This document shows positions 34,309 to 47,255 of a stretch of DNA of 64,000 nt, piece by piece (position 1 is the stretch's first letter; every line of letters starts with the position of its first letter). Below the pieces are notes generated by a model. The model did no database searches and was not told where the DNA came from. It saw only the letters and a program-made list of their open reading frames with translations. Origin of the DNA: Ziziphus jujuba (taxonomy: Eukaryota; Streptophyta; Magnoliopsida; Rosales; Rhamnaceae); NCBI RefSeq assembly GCF_031755915.1, contig NC_083388.1, forward strand, positions 13,218,501 to 13,282,500, written 5' to 3'. The translations under genes were made by a program, and so were the position numbers.

Positions 34309-35510
34309 AGTTTTATCTTTTTGATGGTTTCATCTTTAGGGAATATAAATAATTTTGCATTCCTAGCGGTACTTTGTGTGAATTACTGGTTAGAGAATCT
34401 CATTATGGTGGGTGAATGAGACATTTTCGTGTAGCTAAGACATTAGCTATATTGCATGAACATTTTTACTGGCCGTGCATGAGAAAGGATGTAAAGAAAA
34501 TTTATGACTAGTGTATTAATTATAAACAAGCTAAATTAAAGTTGAACCCCTCATGGATTATACATGCCATTACTTATTCCTAGTGATCCTAGATTGATAT
34601 CTTTATGGACATTGTAAACTTATTCCTAGTGATCCTAGATTGATATCTTTATGGATATTGTATTAAGATTACTTAGAACAAAAAATGGTAGGGATTCTAT
34701 TTTTGTTATGGTTGATAGGTTTTCTAAAATGGCACACTTTATTACTTGTTATAAAACAGATGATGCATCCTATATTGCTAATTTGTTTTTCAAAGAAATT
34801 GTTACATTGCATGGTATGCCTAAAACAATAGTTTCTGATAAAGATGCTAAATTCCTAAGTTGTTTTTGGAAGACTTTATAGGCTAAACTTGGTACTAAAT
34901 TGTTGTTTTCTACTACTTGTCATCCTCAAACTGATACTCAAACAGAAATAGTAGATAGGAATTTGTCTACCTTTTTAAGAGCATTAATTAGTAAAAACAA
35001 TAAAACTTAGGAAGGATGTTTACCACATGTAGAGTTTGCATATAATAAGACAATTCATTTTACTACTAATTTTTTACCTTTTGAACTTGTTTATGGTTTT
35101 AATCCATTAACTACATTGGATTTATTGCCATTACCTTTAAATGAAAGAGCTAGTGTAGATGGGAAGAGGAAAGCCGAATTGGTCAAGTTTCAACATGAAA
35201 AAGCACATGCAAATATAGAGAGGAAGACAGAGAAAAATGTAAAACAAGCCAATAAAGGAAGACAGAAGATTGTCTTCGAGCTTGGAGATTGGGTATGCTC
35301 GCACCTTAGGAAGAAGGGGTTTCTTAAGTAAAGGAAATCAAAACTTATGCCAAGAGGAGATTGACCATTTCAAGTATTGTAGAAGATTGGAGACAATGCT
35401 TATAAGCTAGATCTTCTAGTTGAGTATGACATTAGTGTTACTTTAATGTATCTGATTTATCTCCTTTTGATGCAGGTGATAATTTGACAAATCATCTTCA
35501 AGAGGAGGGG
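34309..35510 (+). pseudogene. R2 integrase
   Basis: Zinc domain from about 34360 (LVRESHYGG, stop, MRHFRVAKTLA). A 37-base duplication containing TATTCCTAGTGATCC occurs around 34575-34655. The core is open at 34651-34881 ([29 protein letters not shown]). The third site reads DTQTEIVD, so Glu is kept. C-terminal frame 35116-35331 (NERASVDGKRKAE, FELGDWV). It ends EEG at R6's insertion point. Confidence 0.85.
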
Positions 35511-36610
35511 TAATATGAACCTAGGTCGACTCACACTTAAACTATATTATATTAGCTTGGATCACAATTAAGTTTAAGTTCTTATAGTCACCTCTACCCC
35601 TAATCAACCTATGAGTAGAAACCTTGGTATATGATAAAGACACCACAATTGCTGATGGATATCCTATTGATAAATCAAAACTAAAACACTCACTCTCTAA
35701 TGGTGTTTTAGGCGTTCAAAGAGATCAAAGAGAATTCTATCTCACAAATAATTTTTTGAATAATATTGAAGGTTCATTCTCATTAAAAAATAACCCTTAA
35801 ATAGGTTAAAGTCACAAAGCAATAAACTCTAAAAAGCTAAGACAAAATCAACCATACAATGTCAAAATTCCATTCCTTTCCTAATTCTAATTTTGATTAA
35901 TTAATTTCTTTATTTTGAATTAGGAATTAATTAATTTACAATGAAAATAATAAGATAATAAATTTATTAAGTTAATTTTTCTAGCAAATAAATAAATAGA
36001 AACGAAATAAATTACTAATTTCCTAAAACAAAAATTCAAAATCAAATTAGGAAACTAGTTGACTAGTTTGACCACTAAGCTATCTTTGATCAAATTCCAG
36101 CTTGTAAAGACCCCAAATCAACTCCCATATGCCATGTAGGATGTAAAATAGGATTATTTATGAGTCTACATGTGGTAAAGCCAGCAACAAATCAACAAAA
36201 TACAGTAAAGCCAACAACAAATACAACAAAACCGGCCAACTATTCCCTCTATGTGCAAATGCCCATTGTGGTTGCTTTTGATTCTACCTTGGCTTGATTT
36301 CGTGATCTCTTAGTGATATTCATTGAATTCATGAAGTGTTGGATCCATTCTTTGTTGCCCGTAGTCCAAAAATGCAGTAAAATAGCTATCCGGGTCCGTA
36401 TCGGCCTCCACTACTTAGGTGCTTAAAACAGGTTTTGTTTCTTTGGGTATGGACAAGCCCTTTTAAGAATTGATATCTTCTTGTATAAAGGCAGCCAGGT
36501 TGTCCTTAAATCTCTTGGCTTGAGCCCAAGTGATCAGCCCAAACTTAATTCGTATTGGATTAGCACCCCAGCGGGTAGTCGATTGTGCGGGCATAAGTGG
36601 ATTCTCATCA
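35511..36610 (-). repeat. R6 3' LTR (1100 bp)
   Basis: It starts TAATATGAACC (one change from the family TGATATGAACC) and ends GTGGATTCTCATCA, abutting the purine tract. It pairs with 47256-48388. Confidence 0.9.
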
Positions 36611-37060
36611 TTCTCCTCCTCTTGAAAAGGATTTTCCCTCAAATCAAAATTATCACCTGCAGCAGAAGGAGACAATTCATCAACATTAAATGTAGTACAC
36701 ACATTATACTCACCCGATAAGTCAAGCTTATAGGCATTTTCATTGACCCGCTCCAAGACTTAAAAAGGTCCATCTCCACGCGGCATAAGCTTCAACTTTC
36801 TTTGTTTGGGAAACCTCTCGTTTAAATGTAACCAAATGTAATCTTCTGGGTCAAACAATATCACAACAAATCTTAGAAATACCAGTTTATTTTTACAGAA
36901 ATCACACCTTTTAAAGTTAGCAAATAATCTCTCCCAAATTTTCAAATTTCCATTAAGTCAAGCTCTCAACAATGCAGATAAAGTTCTATACAACAAAAGC
37001 ATCTTTAAATAAACATCTTTATAATTCATAACCAACAGTGGTTTCTTATTTAAAATTACT
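36611..37060 (-). pseudogene. R6 scrambled pol
   Basis: The frame 36760-36945 reads the integrase-RT junction ([27 protein letters not shown]) followed by LFDPEDYIWLHLNERF. The frame 36463-36756 continues with ERVNENAY and ENPFQEEEND. To the right (36946-37060) the linker and RTLSALL integrase piece are readable with a stop. It has the same junctions as R3, R4 and R7. Confidence 0.85.
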
Positions 37061-37370
37061 TTATTAACATCACCAAAGCTAAGATAAAAAATTTTATTTT
37101 TCGTTTCTTCTTTTTTTCTTTCCTGCTCATGGATTCACTTTTTCCACTCCCATTTTCGAGTTTTGCTCTCTCTTTCTCTCTCTTAGAAAATTTTATTTCT
37201 CGTTTCTTCTTTTTTTCTTTCCTTCTCATGGATTCACCTTTTCCACTCCCACTTTCGAGTTTTGCTCTATCTTTCTCTCTCTTAGCTTTCTCTCTTTCTT
37301 TCCCCTCAATTTTGAGTTTAGGACACTTACCTGGTTGGTCATTTTGGCTTTGCACCTTTGTATTGGAGTT
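37056..37370 (-). pseudogene. R6 Lys-rich linker with a 99-bp in-frame tandem duplication
   Basis: Two copies of a 99-base unit lie side by side (about 37092-37190 and 37191-37289). The minus-strand frame 37056-37355 shows the 33-residue unit twice, with EKDRAKLESGSGKGESMRR in one and EKERAKLENGSGKSESMSR in the other. Other copies have one unit. Confidence 0.85.
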
Positions 37371-38040
37371 GAAGCCATGGGTGCCACACTAGATCTTTTT
37401 TTGAGTTTTTCGGCCTGCCTCCTTTGTTGTATTTAAAGTTGGTCTCTAAATACTTGCTTGGGCATCAATGGTTCCAGCTTGAACTTTTTACCTTTAATTT
37501 GAAAAACAATAGCATTCTCTCGACCATAATGTATGGCATCCTTGTCAAATTGCTATGGCCTACCTAATAAAATATGAACCACATGCATAGGAACAATATC
37601 ACACAATACAACATCCACATATTTTTCAATGCTGAATTTTACTTTGGCTTGTTTATTTAATTTCATCTCTCCATAATCATTAAGCCATTGTAATCTATAT
37701 GGTTCTGGATGTGTAATGGTTGCTAACCCTAATTTATCAACTACCAAATTACTAATTACATTTGCACAACTTGCATTATCAACTATCATACTAGAAATGT
37801 TACCTTGAATTTTACATCGGGTGTGGAAGATGTTCTTTCTTTGAATTTGGTTCTCATCTTTGTACACAGTTAGAACCTTCCTTGCCACCAAAATCAATTC
37901 ATCCCTAGACGCTTTAAGTGTTTCGGATTCATCATGCCCTTCATCTCCAACTTCATCATCATCAAATGCGGCTTCTCCTCCACTTTCAGATTCTAATTCA
38001 CCATTACCTTTCAGCACTATGATCCTCTTATTCAACTATT
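37371..38040 (-). pseudogene. R6 aspartic protease
   Basis: Open frame 37553-38035: acidic lead (NGELESESGGEAAFDDDE), then MIVDNASCANVISNLVV. The active site DSG reads DNA, so the protease is inactive. ITHPEPYRLQWLND and HILLGRP follow. Confidence 0.85.
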
Positions 38041-38993
38041 GACTAGCAATGTGTCCTCATCCATGGAACTTGAAACAAGCAATGTCAAGAGTTCTAGAAG
38101 GTTTAGGATCAGATTTACCTTCATTCCTTGGTGCTTAGGCAGATTCGATTTTAGCCTCCCTTTTTGGCTGACTAGTGCTTTCATCATCTAGCTTCGGTTT
38201 TGGCTTTCTATCATTATGGGATTGCTTCTCCAAACACTTGAATTTAACCTCCCGCTGCTTGTACCACCTCCAAACCTTGACCTTGTACCCCTCCTCTTGA
38301 ATTGATTCTTAAGTTTGATAGCCACATGCAGCATCTCTTCCAACTCCACAAATTGTTACAATTCCAATTGATTGGCTATCTCTTGATTCAACCCACCTAG
38401 AAACCATGCCATGGTTGCCTCTCTATCTTCATTCACGCTCAATCTCATCATGAGCATCTCCATCTCCTTGTAGTAATCCTCCATGGTCCTATTATATTGT
38501 GATAATGATTGAAGTCTTTGATGCAGCAACCTATGGTAATGACTTAGTACAAACCTCTTTCTCATGGTTCATTTCATTTGTCGCCAAGTAGTAATAGGTT
38601 CATCTCCAATTCTCCTTCGGGTACTTTGCTCATTTTTCCACCATTGGAGTGCATAATAACCAAACTCCAAAGCTGCCAATCTAACGTTCTTAGCCTCTGA
38701 ATAGTTGTGACAATCAAAGATCATCTCCATACACGCCTCCCACTCTAAGTATGCTTCTGGATCACTTTTTCCCATGAAAGGTGGTATGTTGACCTTAATA
38801 TTTCCAAAATTATCATCCTCTTCCCTTACTGGTCTCCCATGGTTTTGTCTTCCTTGGAGAGCATAGATGTCTTCAAATCCTCCTCTAAATTATCTCCATA
38901 ATTACCTCATTCAAAATCCTCCCAACAGCGTCCGCGACCTCCTCGGCCACCATGAAATTCTTACCTTAAATTCGACCCACCTTGTGAAGTCTC
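38041..38993 (-). pseudogene. R6 gag, C-terminal and middle part
   Basis: The knuckle near 38045-38085 reads CFKFHG, TGA stop, GHIAS (second Cys also lost). Frames 38356-38565 (RKRFVLSHYHRLLHQRLQSL) and 38569-38775 (MGKSDPEAYLEWEACMEM). It continues at 45980 beyond R7. Confidence 0.8.
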
Positions 38994-40124
38994 TGATACG
39001 AACCTAGGATGACCTGCCCCTAAACCCGTATTATATTAGCCCGGATCTAATTATGTTCAAGTTCTAGTAGTCACCTTGATCCCTAGCCAACCTTTGATTA
39101 GAAACCTTAGTATATAATGAAGATGCCATAATAGGTGATCGAAGGCCTATTGATAAGTCAAACTAAAACACTCATTCACTAATGGTGTTTTAGGTGTTCA
39201 AAACAATGAAGAGAAATTCAATCTCACAAAATAAATTCTGAATATTATTCAATCTATATTCTTTTTGAGAAATAAGCATTTAAATAGGCTACAAAGTCAC
39301 AAATAAAACCCTAAAAATCTAGGGAAAAAATCGGCCAACATTAGGAAACATCATGGTGGCCGAATTTCACTACTTTTCTAAGTCTAATTTCTAATTAATT
39401 AATTCCTTTGTTTTTGGAATTAAGAATTAATTAATATAAAATTAAAATAATAAAATATTAACTTTCCTAAATCACTTTTTCCAGCAAATAAATAAATAAA
39501 AACTAAAAGTAAAGGTAATTTCCTAAAACAAAAAGTAGAAATCAAATTAGGAAACTAAAATACTAGCATTTTGACAAAGTTAATTTTGACCAATCTTTGA
39601 CCAACTTGAGCTCCAAATCAGTTTCTATATGCTTTTTAGGATGCAAAATAATAGTATTATGGAGTACCACACATTGCCCTTGCATGGAGGAAAGAGAAAA
39701 AGCCAACTCAGCAAAATATAGTAAAGCTAGCAAATAATACAGCAAAAACTGGCCATTTTCTCTCTCATGCACACACCACTTAAATGACTAGCAAAGCTTT
39801 GGTCTTGAACAGTTCCCATGAATTCTTAGTGATATCAAATGAATTAAAGAAGATTTAAACCCATTTCCCGCTAGCCGAAATCCATAAATACACTAAAATT
39901 GCTACCTAGGTCCGTATCGGCTTTCACCACTTGTATGCTAAACACAAGCCTTGTATCTTCGGGTATGGACAACCCTTTTGAGAATGAATTACCTCCTGGA
40001 TAAAGGCAGCAAGGTTGTCCTTAAATATCTTAGCTTGAGCCCTAGTGATCGGCCTGGTCTTCATCCGTATTGGGTCAGCACCCAGCAGATTGTCGGTTGT
40101 GCGGCCTCGAGCGAATCCACATCA
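38994..40124 (-). repeat. R7 3' LTR
   Basis: TGATACGAACC to GCGAATCCACATCA. The purine tract follows at 40125 onward. Confidence 0.9.
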
Positions 40125-40580
40125 TTATCCTCCTCTTGAAAAGGATTTGTCCTCAAATCAAGATCTTCACCTGCAGCAAAAGGAGATAAATCAACAACAT
40201 TAAATGTGGCACTGCATTATACTCACCTATTAAATCAAGTTTGTAGGTATTCTCGTTAATCCGCTCCAAAACTTGAAAATGTTCATCCACACGCAGTATA
40301 AGCTTTAACTTTCTATATTTTGGAAACTTCTCCTTTTGTAAGTACAACCAATTCAAATCTCCTAGGTTAAACACTATCACAAAAAATCTAAAAATACATG
40401 CTCATTATGGAAAAAATTACACTTTTTAAAGTTAGCAAATAATCTCTTCCTAATTTTCAAATTTCCACAAAGTAAAGCACTCAACAAGGCAGATAAAATT
40501 CTATACAACAAAAGCGTTTTTAAATAAGCATCTTTATAATTCATGACCAGCAATGATTTCTTATTCAAAGTAGCTTTATT
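40125..40580 (-). pseudogene. R7 scrambled pol
   Basis: The frame 40377-41030 ends with KDAYLK, then LLLYRILSALLSALLCGNLK (integrase piece) and [19 protein letters not shown] (RT piece). A stop or shift follows, and the frame 40153-40380 continues VFNLGDLNWLYLQKEKF and ERINENTYKLDL. Same order and junctions as the other three copies. Confidence 0.85.
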
Positions 40581-41436
40581 AACATCCCTAAAACTCAAAT
40601 AAAAATTTTTATTTTTCCTTTCTTTTTTTCCTTTTCCTTTCTCACTCACGGTTTCATTGAATTTTTCATCACACTCGGCTTTTTCTCCAAGTTTCTTACT
40701 CTCGGGTTTGTTAAAATTTTTCCACTCAACCTGGGTATTAGAGGACTTACCTCGGACAGCAAGCTCATCTTTTCCCTCTTGAATGGTTGGTGAAACCGTT
40801 GGTGACATACTATCCTTTTCTTTGAGCTTCTCGGCTTCCCTCCTTTGTTGCATTTGTAATTGGTCCCTAAAAATCTCCTTTAGGCTCAATGGCTCCAGCT
40901 TAACCTTCTTGCCTTTAAGCTTAAAAACAGTAGATTTCTCTCTCCCATAATGTATGGCATCTTTATCAAATTGCCATGGCCTCCCCAACAATATATGACC
41001 AACATACATAGGCACAACATCACACAACACACATCCACATATTATCTATGCTAAATTTTACTCTAGCTTGTTTATTCACTTTCATCTAACCACTATCATT
41101 AAGCCATTGTAATCTATATGGTTCTGGATGTTTAATTATTGTTAAGCCTAATTTATGAACTACCATGCTACTAATTACATTTGCACAACTTCCACTATCT
41201 ATAATCATACTACATATGTTACCTTGAATTTCGCATCGGGTGTGGAAGATGTTTTCTTTTTGAATTTGATCCTCATCTTTGTATACAGTAAGGACCCTTC
41301 TTGCAACTAAGCTTAATTCAGGATTTGAAGCCTTTAGGATTTTGGCTTCATCTTCAATTTCTTTCTCTTCATGCTCGATCTCAATTTCAGCTTCATCACT
41401 ATCGGACTCCAACTCACCATTGTCCTTCAACACCAT
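40581..41436 (-). pseudogene. R7 aspartic protease and linker
   Basis: Frame 41086-41436: acidic lead, MIIDSGSCANVISSMVV with DSG intact, IIKHPEPYRLQWLNDSG, then a stop. Frame 40377-41030: VVPMYVGHILLGRPWQFDKD and the Lys/Glu-rich linker. Confidence 0.85.
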
Positions 41437-43752
41437 GATTCTTCTATTTGGGCATTGGCTAGCGATGTGTCCTTGTCTCTGGCACTTAAAGCAAACAATA
41501 TCTCTAGTCCTTGAAGGTTTAGGTTCAGATTTACCTTCAGATTTGTGTGCTTGAACAAGGTCGGCTTGGTTATCTTTCCTTGGCCGAATGGCACTTCATT
41601 CACCTTGATTTGGTTTTAGCCTTGGCTTGAACGTGGGGTTGCTTCTCCGACTAGTTGAATTTGTCCACCTACTGCTTGAAACACCTCCAAACCATGAGCT
41701 TGTACCCCTTCTCTTGAATTGATGCTCTGATTTAATAGCCACATGTAACATCTCCTCCAATTCCATATATTGTTGCAATTCTAGTTGATTGGCTATTTCA
41801 CGATTCAAATCACCAAGAAACCTTGCCATGGTTGCTTCTCTATCTTCATTCATACTTAACCTCATCATAAGCATCTCCATCTCCTTGTAATAATCCTCCA
41901 CAGGCTTAGTTCCTTGAGATAAAGATTGAAGTCTTTGATGCAACAACCTATGATAGTGTGATCGTATGAACCTCTTCCTCATGGCTCCTTTCATTTGTTG
42001 CCATGTAGTGATCAATTCATCACCTACTTTCCTTCAGGTATTTTGCTCATTGGTCCACCATTAGAATGCATAATGGCCAAATTCCATTGCTGCCAATTTC
42101 ACCTTCTTAGCCTCTGAATAGTTGTGGCAATCGAAGATAATCTCCATACGAGCCTTTCATTCTAAGTAAGCCTCCGGGTCACTTTTCCCCATGACAGGTG
42201 GTATGTTTACCTTAATGTTGCCAAGATCATTATCTACCTCCTCTCTCCTATGCCTCCCACGGCCTAGCCTCTCTTGGATAGCAAGTGTTTCATCCATTCC
42301 TTCCTTGAAATCATCTCCAAAATTTTCCTCTTCTGATGTGATTCCGCTCGAGCCCGCTCAACCGATAACCTGCTAGGGTGCTGACTCGACACGGATGAAG
42401 AGTAGGCCAATCACAAGAGATCAAATTAAGAGATTTAAGGGCAACCTGGGAGTATTTGTACAGAGGGTAATCAATCTCAACAGAGCTTGTCCATACTTGA
42501 AGATACAAAGCCTATTCGAAGCATCCAAGTGGTGGAATCCGATACGGACCCGGGTGACGGTTTTGGTACATTTTTGGAGTCCGGGAAGCATGAAATGGTT
42601 CCAATGCTTTATGGGTTCAATACATATGCCTAAGAGGTCATGGAATCAAGTTAAAGCAACCTCAAATGCAATAAAAAAGGGCTTGTACGGACAGCATCAA
42701 CAATTTTGCCGAATTTGCTGTATTGCTTGCTGGCTTTACTGTATTTTACTGTATTAGCCTTTTCTTATTTTTCCAAGCATGGGCAACGTGTGGGACTTCA
42801 TATTCAGCTTATTTGGCATCCTAAAAAGAATCTAGAAGATGATTTGAAGCTCAAAGAGGTCAAAGATTGATCAAAGTCAACTTGATCAAAAGGCTAGCAT
42901 TTTTAGTTTCCTAATTTGTTTTTACTTTTTGTTTTAGGAAACTACCATTACTTTTTGTCTTTTATTTATTTATTTTCTGGAAAAATAACTTTAGGAAGGT
43001 TTTTATTTTATTCTTTCCATTGTAAATTAATTAATCCCTAATTTAATATAAAGGAATTAATTAATCAAACTTAGATTAGGAAAGGAAGTATAGTTTCGGC
43101 CAACTAGGTTTCTTTATGTGTGATGGCCGGTTTTCTTTATGTTCTAGGGTTTTATTTCGTGGCTTTGTAGCTTATTTAAAGGCTTATTTTTCAATAAGAA
43201 TACAACTTTGATTTGATTAAGAAAATACTTGTGAGATTAATTATCTCTTTGTTCTTTGAGAACACCTAAAACACCATTAGAGAATTGGTTGTTTTAGCTT
43301 GACTTATCAATAGGTTTTCCATCCCCTATTGTGGCGTCTACATTATACCAAGGTTTCTAACCACAGGTTGGTTAGGGGTTGAGGTCCATTCCATTAGAAC
43401 TTGAACTTAATTGAGATCCGGGCTAAAATAATACGGGTTTAGGAGCAAGTCGTCCTAGGTTCGTATCATCTTCAAACTCCTCTTTAGGTCATCTATGGCC
43501 TCCTTGACCTGGACCTGGACCTCCATGGAACTCTTGCCTTAAATTTGGTCTCCCATGAGATGTTTCTATTCGGTCAATCCTTTGATTTATGTGGTCGAAT
43601 TGAGCATTCATCCACTGCAATTGTTCCAAGACAGCCCTCATATCCGTTTTCTCACCACTCCCCGTAGCTCGGGAATCACCATGGAATCCTACGGATTCTT
43701 CTTCATTAATTCTTAGTGGTGGATATCCTCTCCTTAACCTTGAATCTGTCAT
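41437..43752 (-). pseudogene. R7 gag, split by S4
   Basis: The start is the ATG at 43750-43752 (MTDSRLRRGYPPLRINEEES). It is open to 43489, interrupted by S4 (42334-43468), and continues with frames such as 41596-42015 (RKRFIRSHYHRLLHQRLQSL, LGDLNREIANQLELQQYMEL). The zinc knuckle (about 41455-41500) is intact here: CFKCQRQGHIASQCPN. Confidence 0.85.
42334..43468 (+). repeat. S4: solo LTR (1135 bp), plus orientation, fifth nesting level
   Basis: It starts TGATGTGATTCCGC and ends GGTTCGTATCA. Perfect TCTTC duplications (42329-42333 and 43469-43473) within R7 gag. Highly similar to S3 on the opposite strand. It carries the LTR-encoded tail region at its left end. Confidence 0.96.
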
Positions 43753-44844
43753 GTTAGTATAAATAATGCAAATAAAATAAATTCTCATTAAATATCACTC
43801 CCACATGTTTCAATCAGTCAAGGTCTCGACACTCGTGTTTTCACACTATGTTCAGCTTTTATCCTCTTTTAAGCTCACACACTCGTGCCTTTTTCCATTC
43901 AATAAATTATCTCAAAGTTCTAAGTAAAACACCCACAAAACAGCAATTATATCACAAGTATGTTTTAATTAAACTTATCAACAAAATAGTCACAAAAAGA
44001 AAGCAACACCGAATGAATTAACAAAACCAACAAGAAACTTTTGGAATTAATAAGAACTAGACTAGACGGTAAGAAATTAATAATCCAAAAATGAAATTTT
44101 AGAGAAAGAAATTCAAACTCAAACATGAATCAATTTGAACAAAATTAAAGAGTAGTGTAGGTTGTTGTTCTTGTAATTCTAGTTTTGTATCAATTCCTTT
44201 AACTAATTTTAATCCAAACAATTTAAGCACACAAAATTCAAATATCCAGAAACAAAAATAATTCTTCGAAAACTCCAAATATTGAGTAAACAATCAACAT
44301 AACAGCAGCTCCATGAAATTTCTAGCAACAAATTTCAACACCAAATTCAACAAATCGAATTTTTTTTTATTCGCCTTCTTCTTCTTCTTCTTCTTCTTCT
44401 TCTTTTTTTTTTTTACTCACAGAACTTAAGAGAACTGCAGTGTCAAAAATGAACACCAAAATTGCAACTCCAACACCAAACCCGTGACCTCCTAAACAAA
44501 ATACAAATTGTGCAATTTTTTTTTTTAATATCTGTTCGGCTTTTTTTTTTCTTTTAATATATGAATGAAAATATTTAAGACTAAAACAGCAAAGAAAAAA
44601 CAAAAAAAAACCAAAATTAACAAGACCAATAATGAAAGACAACCAACAAACTAGGAAACAAAAATACAGTAAAACAAGAAAAACCTAATTTGACTAAGAA
44701 TGAATTTTTTTTTTTTTTAATATGTAAAACGTGTATGATGATAGAAACACCTTAACCTAATGCTAAAATTGTAGAATAACACAAAAACAAATAAAGCAAA
44801 TAAAGATAGATCAAACCTAAACAAAATTTGTCTCTGATACCAAA
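43753..44844 (-). other. R7 leader and primer site
   Basis: AT-rich leader with a CTT microsatellite (44375-44403) and T runs. The primer site next to the LTR reads TGGTATCAGAGA on the minus strand, one base off the initiator-Met site. Confidence 0.8.
44375..44403. repeat. (CTT)n microsatellite
   Basis: About nine CTT units in the R7 leader, followed by a T run. Confidence 0.95.
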
Positions 44845-45974
44845 CGATATGAACCTAGGACGACCAACACCTAAGCCCGTATTATATTAACACGGATCTA
44901 ATTATGCTCAAGTTCTAGTGGTCACCATGACCCCTAACCAACCTGTGATTACAAACCTTAGTATATAATGAAGACGCCACAATAGGTGATGGAAGGCTTA
45001 TTGATAAGTCAAACTAAAACACTCATTCACTAATGGTATTATAGGTGTTCAAAAGAACAAAGAGAAATTCAATCTCACAAAATAAATTCTGAATATTATT
45101 CAAGCTGTATTCTTATTGAGAAATAAGCCTTCAAATAAGCTACAAATTCACAAATAAAACCCTAAAAATGTAGGTCAAAAACCAGCCAAATTAGGAAACA
45201 TCATGGTGGCCGAATTTCACTCTTTCCTAAGCCTAATTTCTAATTAATTAATTCTTTTATTTTTGGAATTAAGAATTAATTAATTTAAAATTAAAATAAT
45301 AAAATATTAACTTTCCTAAATCAATTTTTCCAGTAAATAAATAAATAAAAACCAAAAGTAAAGGTAATTTCCTAAAACAAAAAATAGAAATCAAATTAGG
45401 AAACTAAAATACTAGCTTTTTGACTAAGTTGACTTTGACCAATTTTTTACCAATTTGAGCTTCAAATCAGCTTTTATATTCTTTTTAGGATGCTAACTAA
45501 GATTATTATGGAGTCCCACACGTTTCCCTTGCTTGGAGGAAAGAGAAAAATCCAACTCAATAAAATATAGTAAAGCCAGCAAATAATACAGAAAAACCCG
45601 GCCATTTTCTCTCTCATGTGCACACCACTTAAATGAACAAAAAAGCTTTGGTCTTGATCACTTACCATGACTTCTTAGTGATATCAAGTGAATTCAAGAA
45701 GATTTGAACCCATTTCCCACTGGCCGAAATCCATAAATGCACCAAAACCGCTACTCGGATCTGTATCAGCTTTCCCCACTTGTATGCTCAAAACAGGCCT
45801 TGTATCTTCGGGTATTGACAGCCCTTTTGAGAATGAATTACCCCTTGGATAAAGGCAACAAGGTTGTCCTTAATCCTCTTAGCTTGAGCCCTAATGATTG
45901 GCCTGGTCTTCATCTGTATCGGGTCAGCAACCCAGCGAGTTATCGATTGTACGGCCTCTAACGGATTCGTATCA
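44845..45974 (-). repeat. R7 5' LTR
   Basis: CGATATGAACC (first base changed) to ACGGATTCGTATCA. Next to the primer site. Confidence 0.88.
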
Positions 45975-45979
45975 GTCTC

Positions 45980-46166
45980 TAACCTGTCTATCCTTTGATC
46001 TATGGTCAAAATGAGCATTCATCAGCTGTAGCTGCTCTAAGACCTCCATCATGTCCATTTGCTCATCTCCATTCCCCATAGTTCGGGATTCACCTTTGAA
46101 TCCTATAGATTTCTCTTCATTAATTCTTAATGATCCATCTCCTCTCCTCATCCTTTAATCTACCAT
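45980..46166 (-). pseudogene. R6 gag N-terminus
   Basis: The start is the ATG at 46164-46166. The text runs RINEEKSIGF and MDMMEVLEQLQ-type residues to the R7 insertion point, matching the N-terminal gag of R7 and R3. Confidence 0.75.
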
Positions 46167-47255
46167 GTTAGTAAAAATAATACAAAAATCCTCACCAAAA
46201 CATCATGTCCCTCATGTGTTTCACTCAAACAAGGTCTCGACACTTATGTTTCCACACTAGTTTCAGCTTTTAACCCTTTTTAAGCTCACTTACTCTTGTC
46301 TTTTTCCACTCAAATAATTAACTAAAAGTTCTAATTAAAACACACTTAAACAGTAACCAGATCATAAGTGTATCTTAATTTAAACTTATCAATAAAACAA
46401 CAAGAAAAAATAAGCAATACCCAGCAGATTGATAAAACCTACTCTTGGCATTTCTAAACAAAAACAAGGTAAATCAACAAGCAAATTTTTGGAATGAATA
46501 AAGAATTGAATAGATTATGAATAAACCAATAAATCAAGGATAAAATTTAGAAAATAAATTCAAACAATGAGCATAAACAATTCAAACAAAAAAATAAGGA
46601 ATAGTTGTTGGTTGTTGATATTGTAATTTAAGTTTTTGTGTCAAATCTTTTACCAATTTTAATCCAAATAATCTTATGCACTCAAAATTCAAATAACCAG
46701 CAACCAAATATTGAATAAATAGACAATATCTCAGCAACTTCAACAATTTTCCAACAACAAATTCAAACTCCAAATTGTAACAAAAAAATCGACCTTTTTA
46801 ATTTTTTTTTTTTAACTTCGGCTTTTCTTTTCTTTTTCTCTTTTTTCACTCACAAAACTCAAACACAATGCCAGTAGCAAGAATCAACAACAAAAATTGC
46901 AATACCAACACCAAAATTCCACCAAACTTGAGACCTCACTCCAATAATAACAAATTGCACAATTTTTAGGTTTTTATGCAGTATGCTTTCAAAATTCTCT
47001 TTTTTTTTTCTTTTTTTTTTTGAATATATGAATGCAACTTAATAAGATTAAAACAGCAAAGAAAAATCAGCACTAAACCAAGTAAACAAGAACAATGATG
47101 AAAAATAACCATCAAACTAGGAAGCAAAAATACAGTAAGACAAGGTAAAATTACAGATTAGCACAAAAATATGCTAAAATTACAGATTAGCATAAAACAA
47201 AATAAAGCAAATAAGATAGATCAAACTTGAACAAAATCTTGGCTCTGATACCAAA
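46167..47255 (-). other. R6 leader and primer site
   Basis: AT-rich leader without coding signal. On the minus strand the primer site next to 47256 reads TGGTATCAGAGCC, a perfect initiator-Met match. Confidence 0.85.

Larger units (their letters stand above)
38994..45974 (-). mobile_element. R7: non-autonomous CRM-like element with scrambled pol, inserted in R6 gag
   Basis: 3' LTR 38994-40124 (1131 bp), scrambled pol, protease, gag (split by S4), leader, 5' LTR 44845-45974 (1130 bp). Perfect duplications GTCTC (38989-38993 and 45975-45979). Removal restores R6 gag. Without S4 the element is 5.8 kb. It is the most complete copy of the scrambled subfamily: both LTRs full length, gag nearly open, protease site intact. 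The LTRs differ by about one base in ten by eye. Confidence 0.93.
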
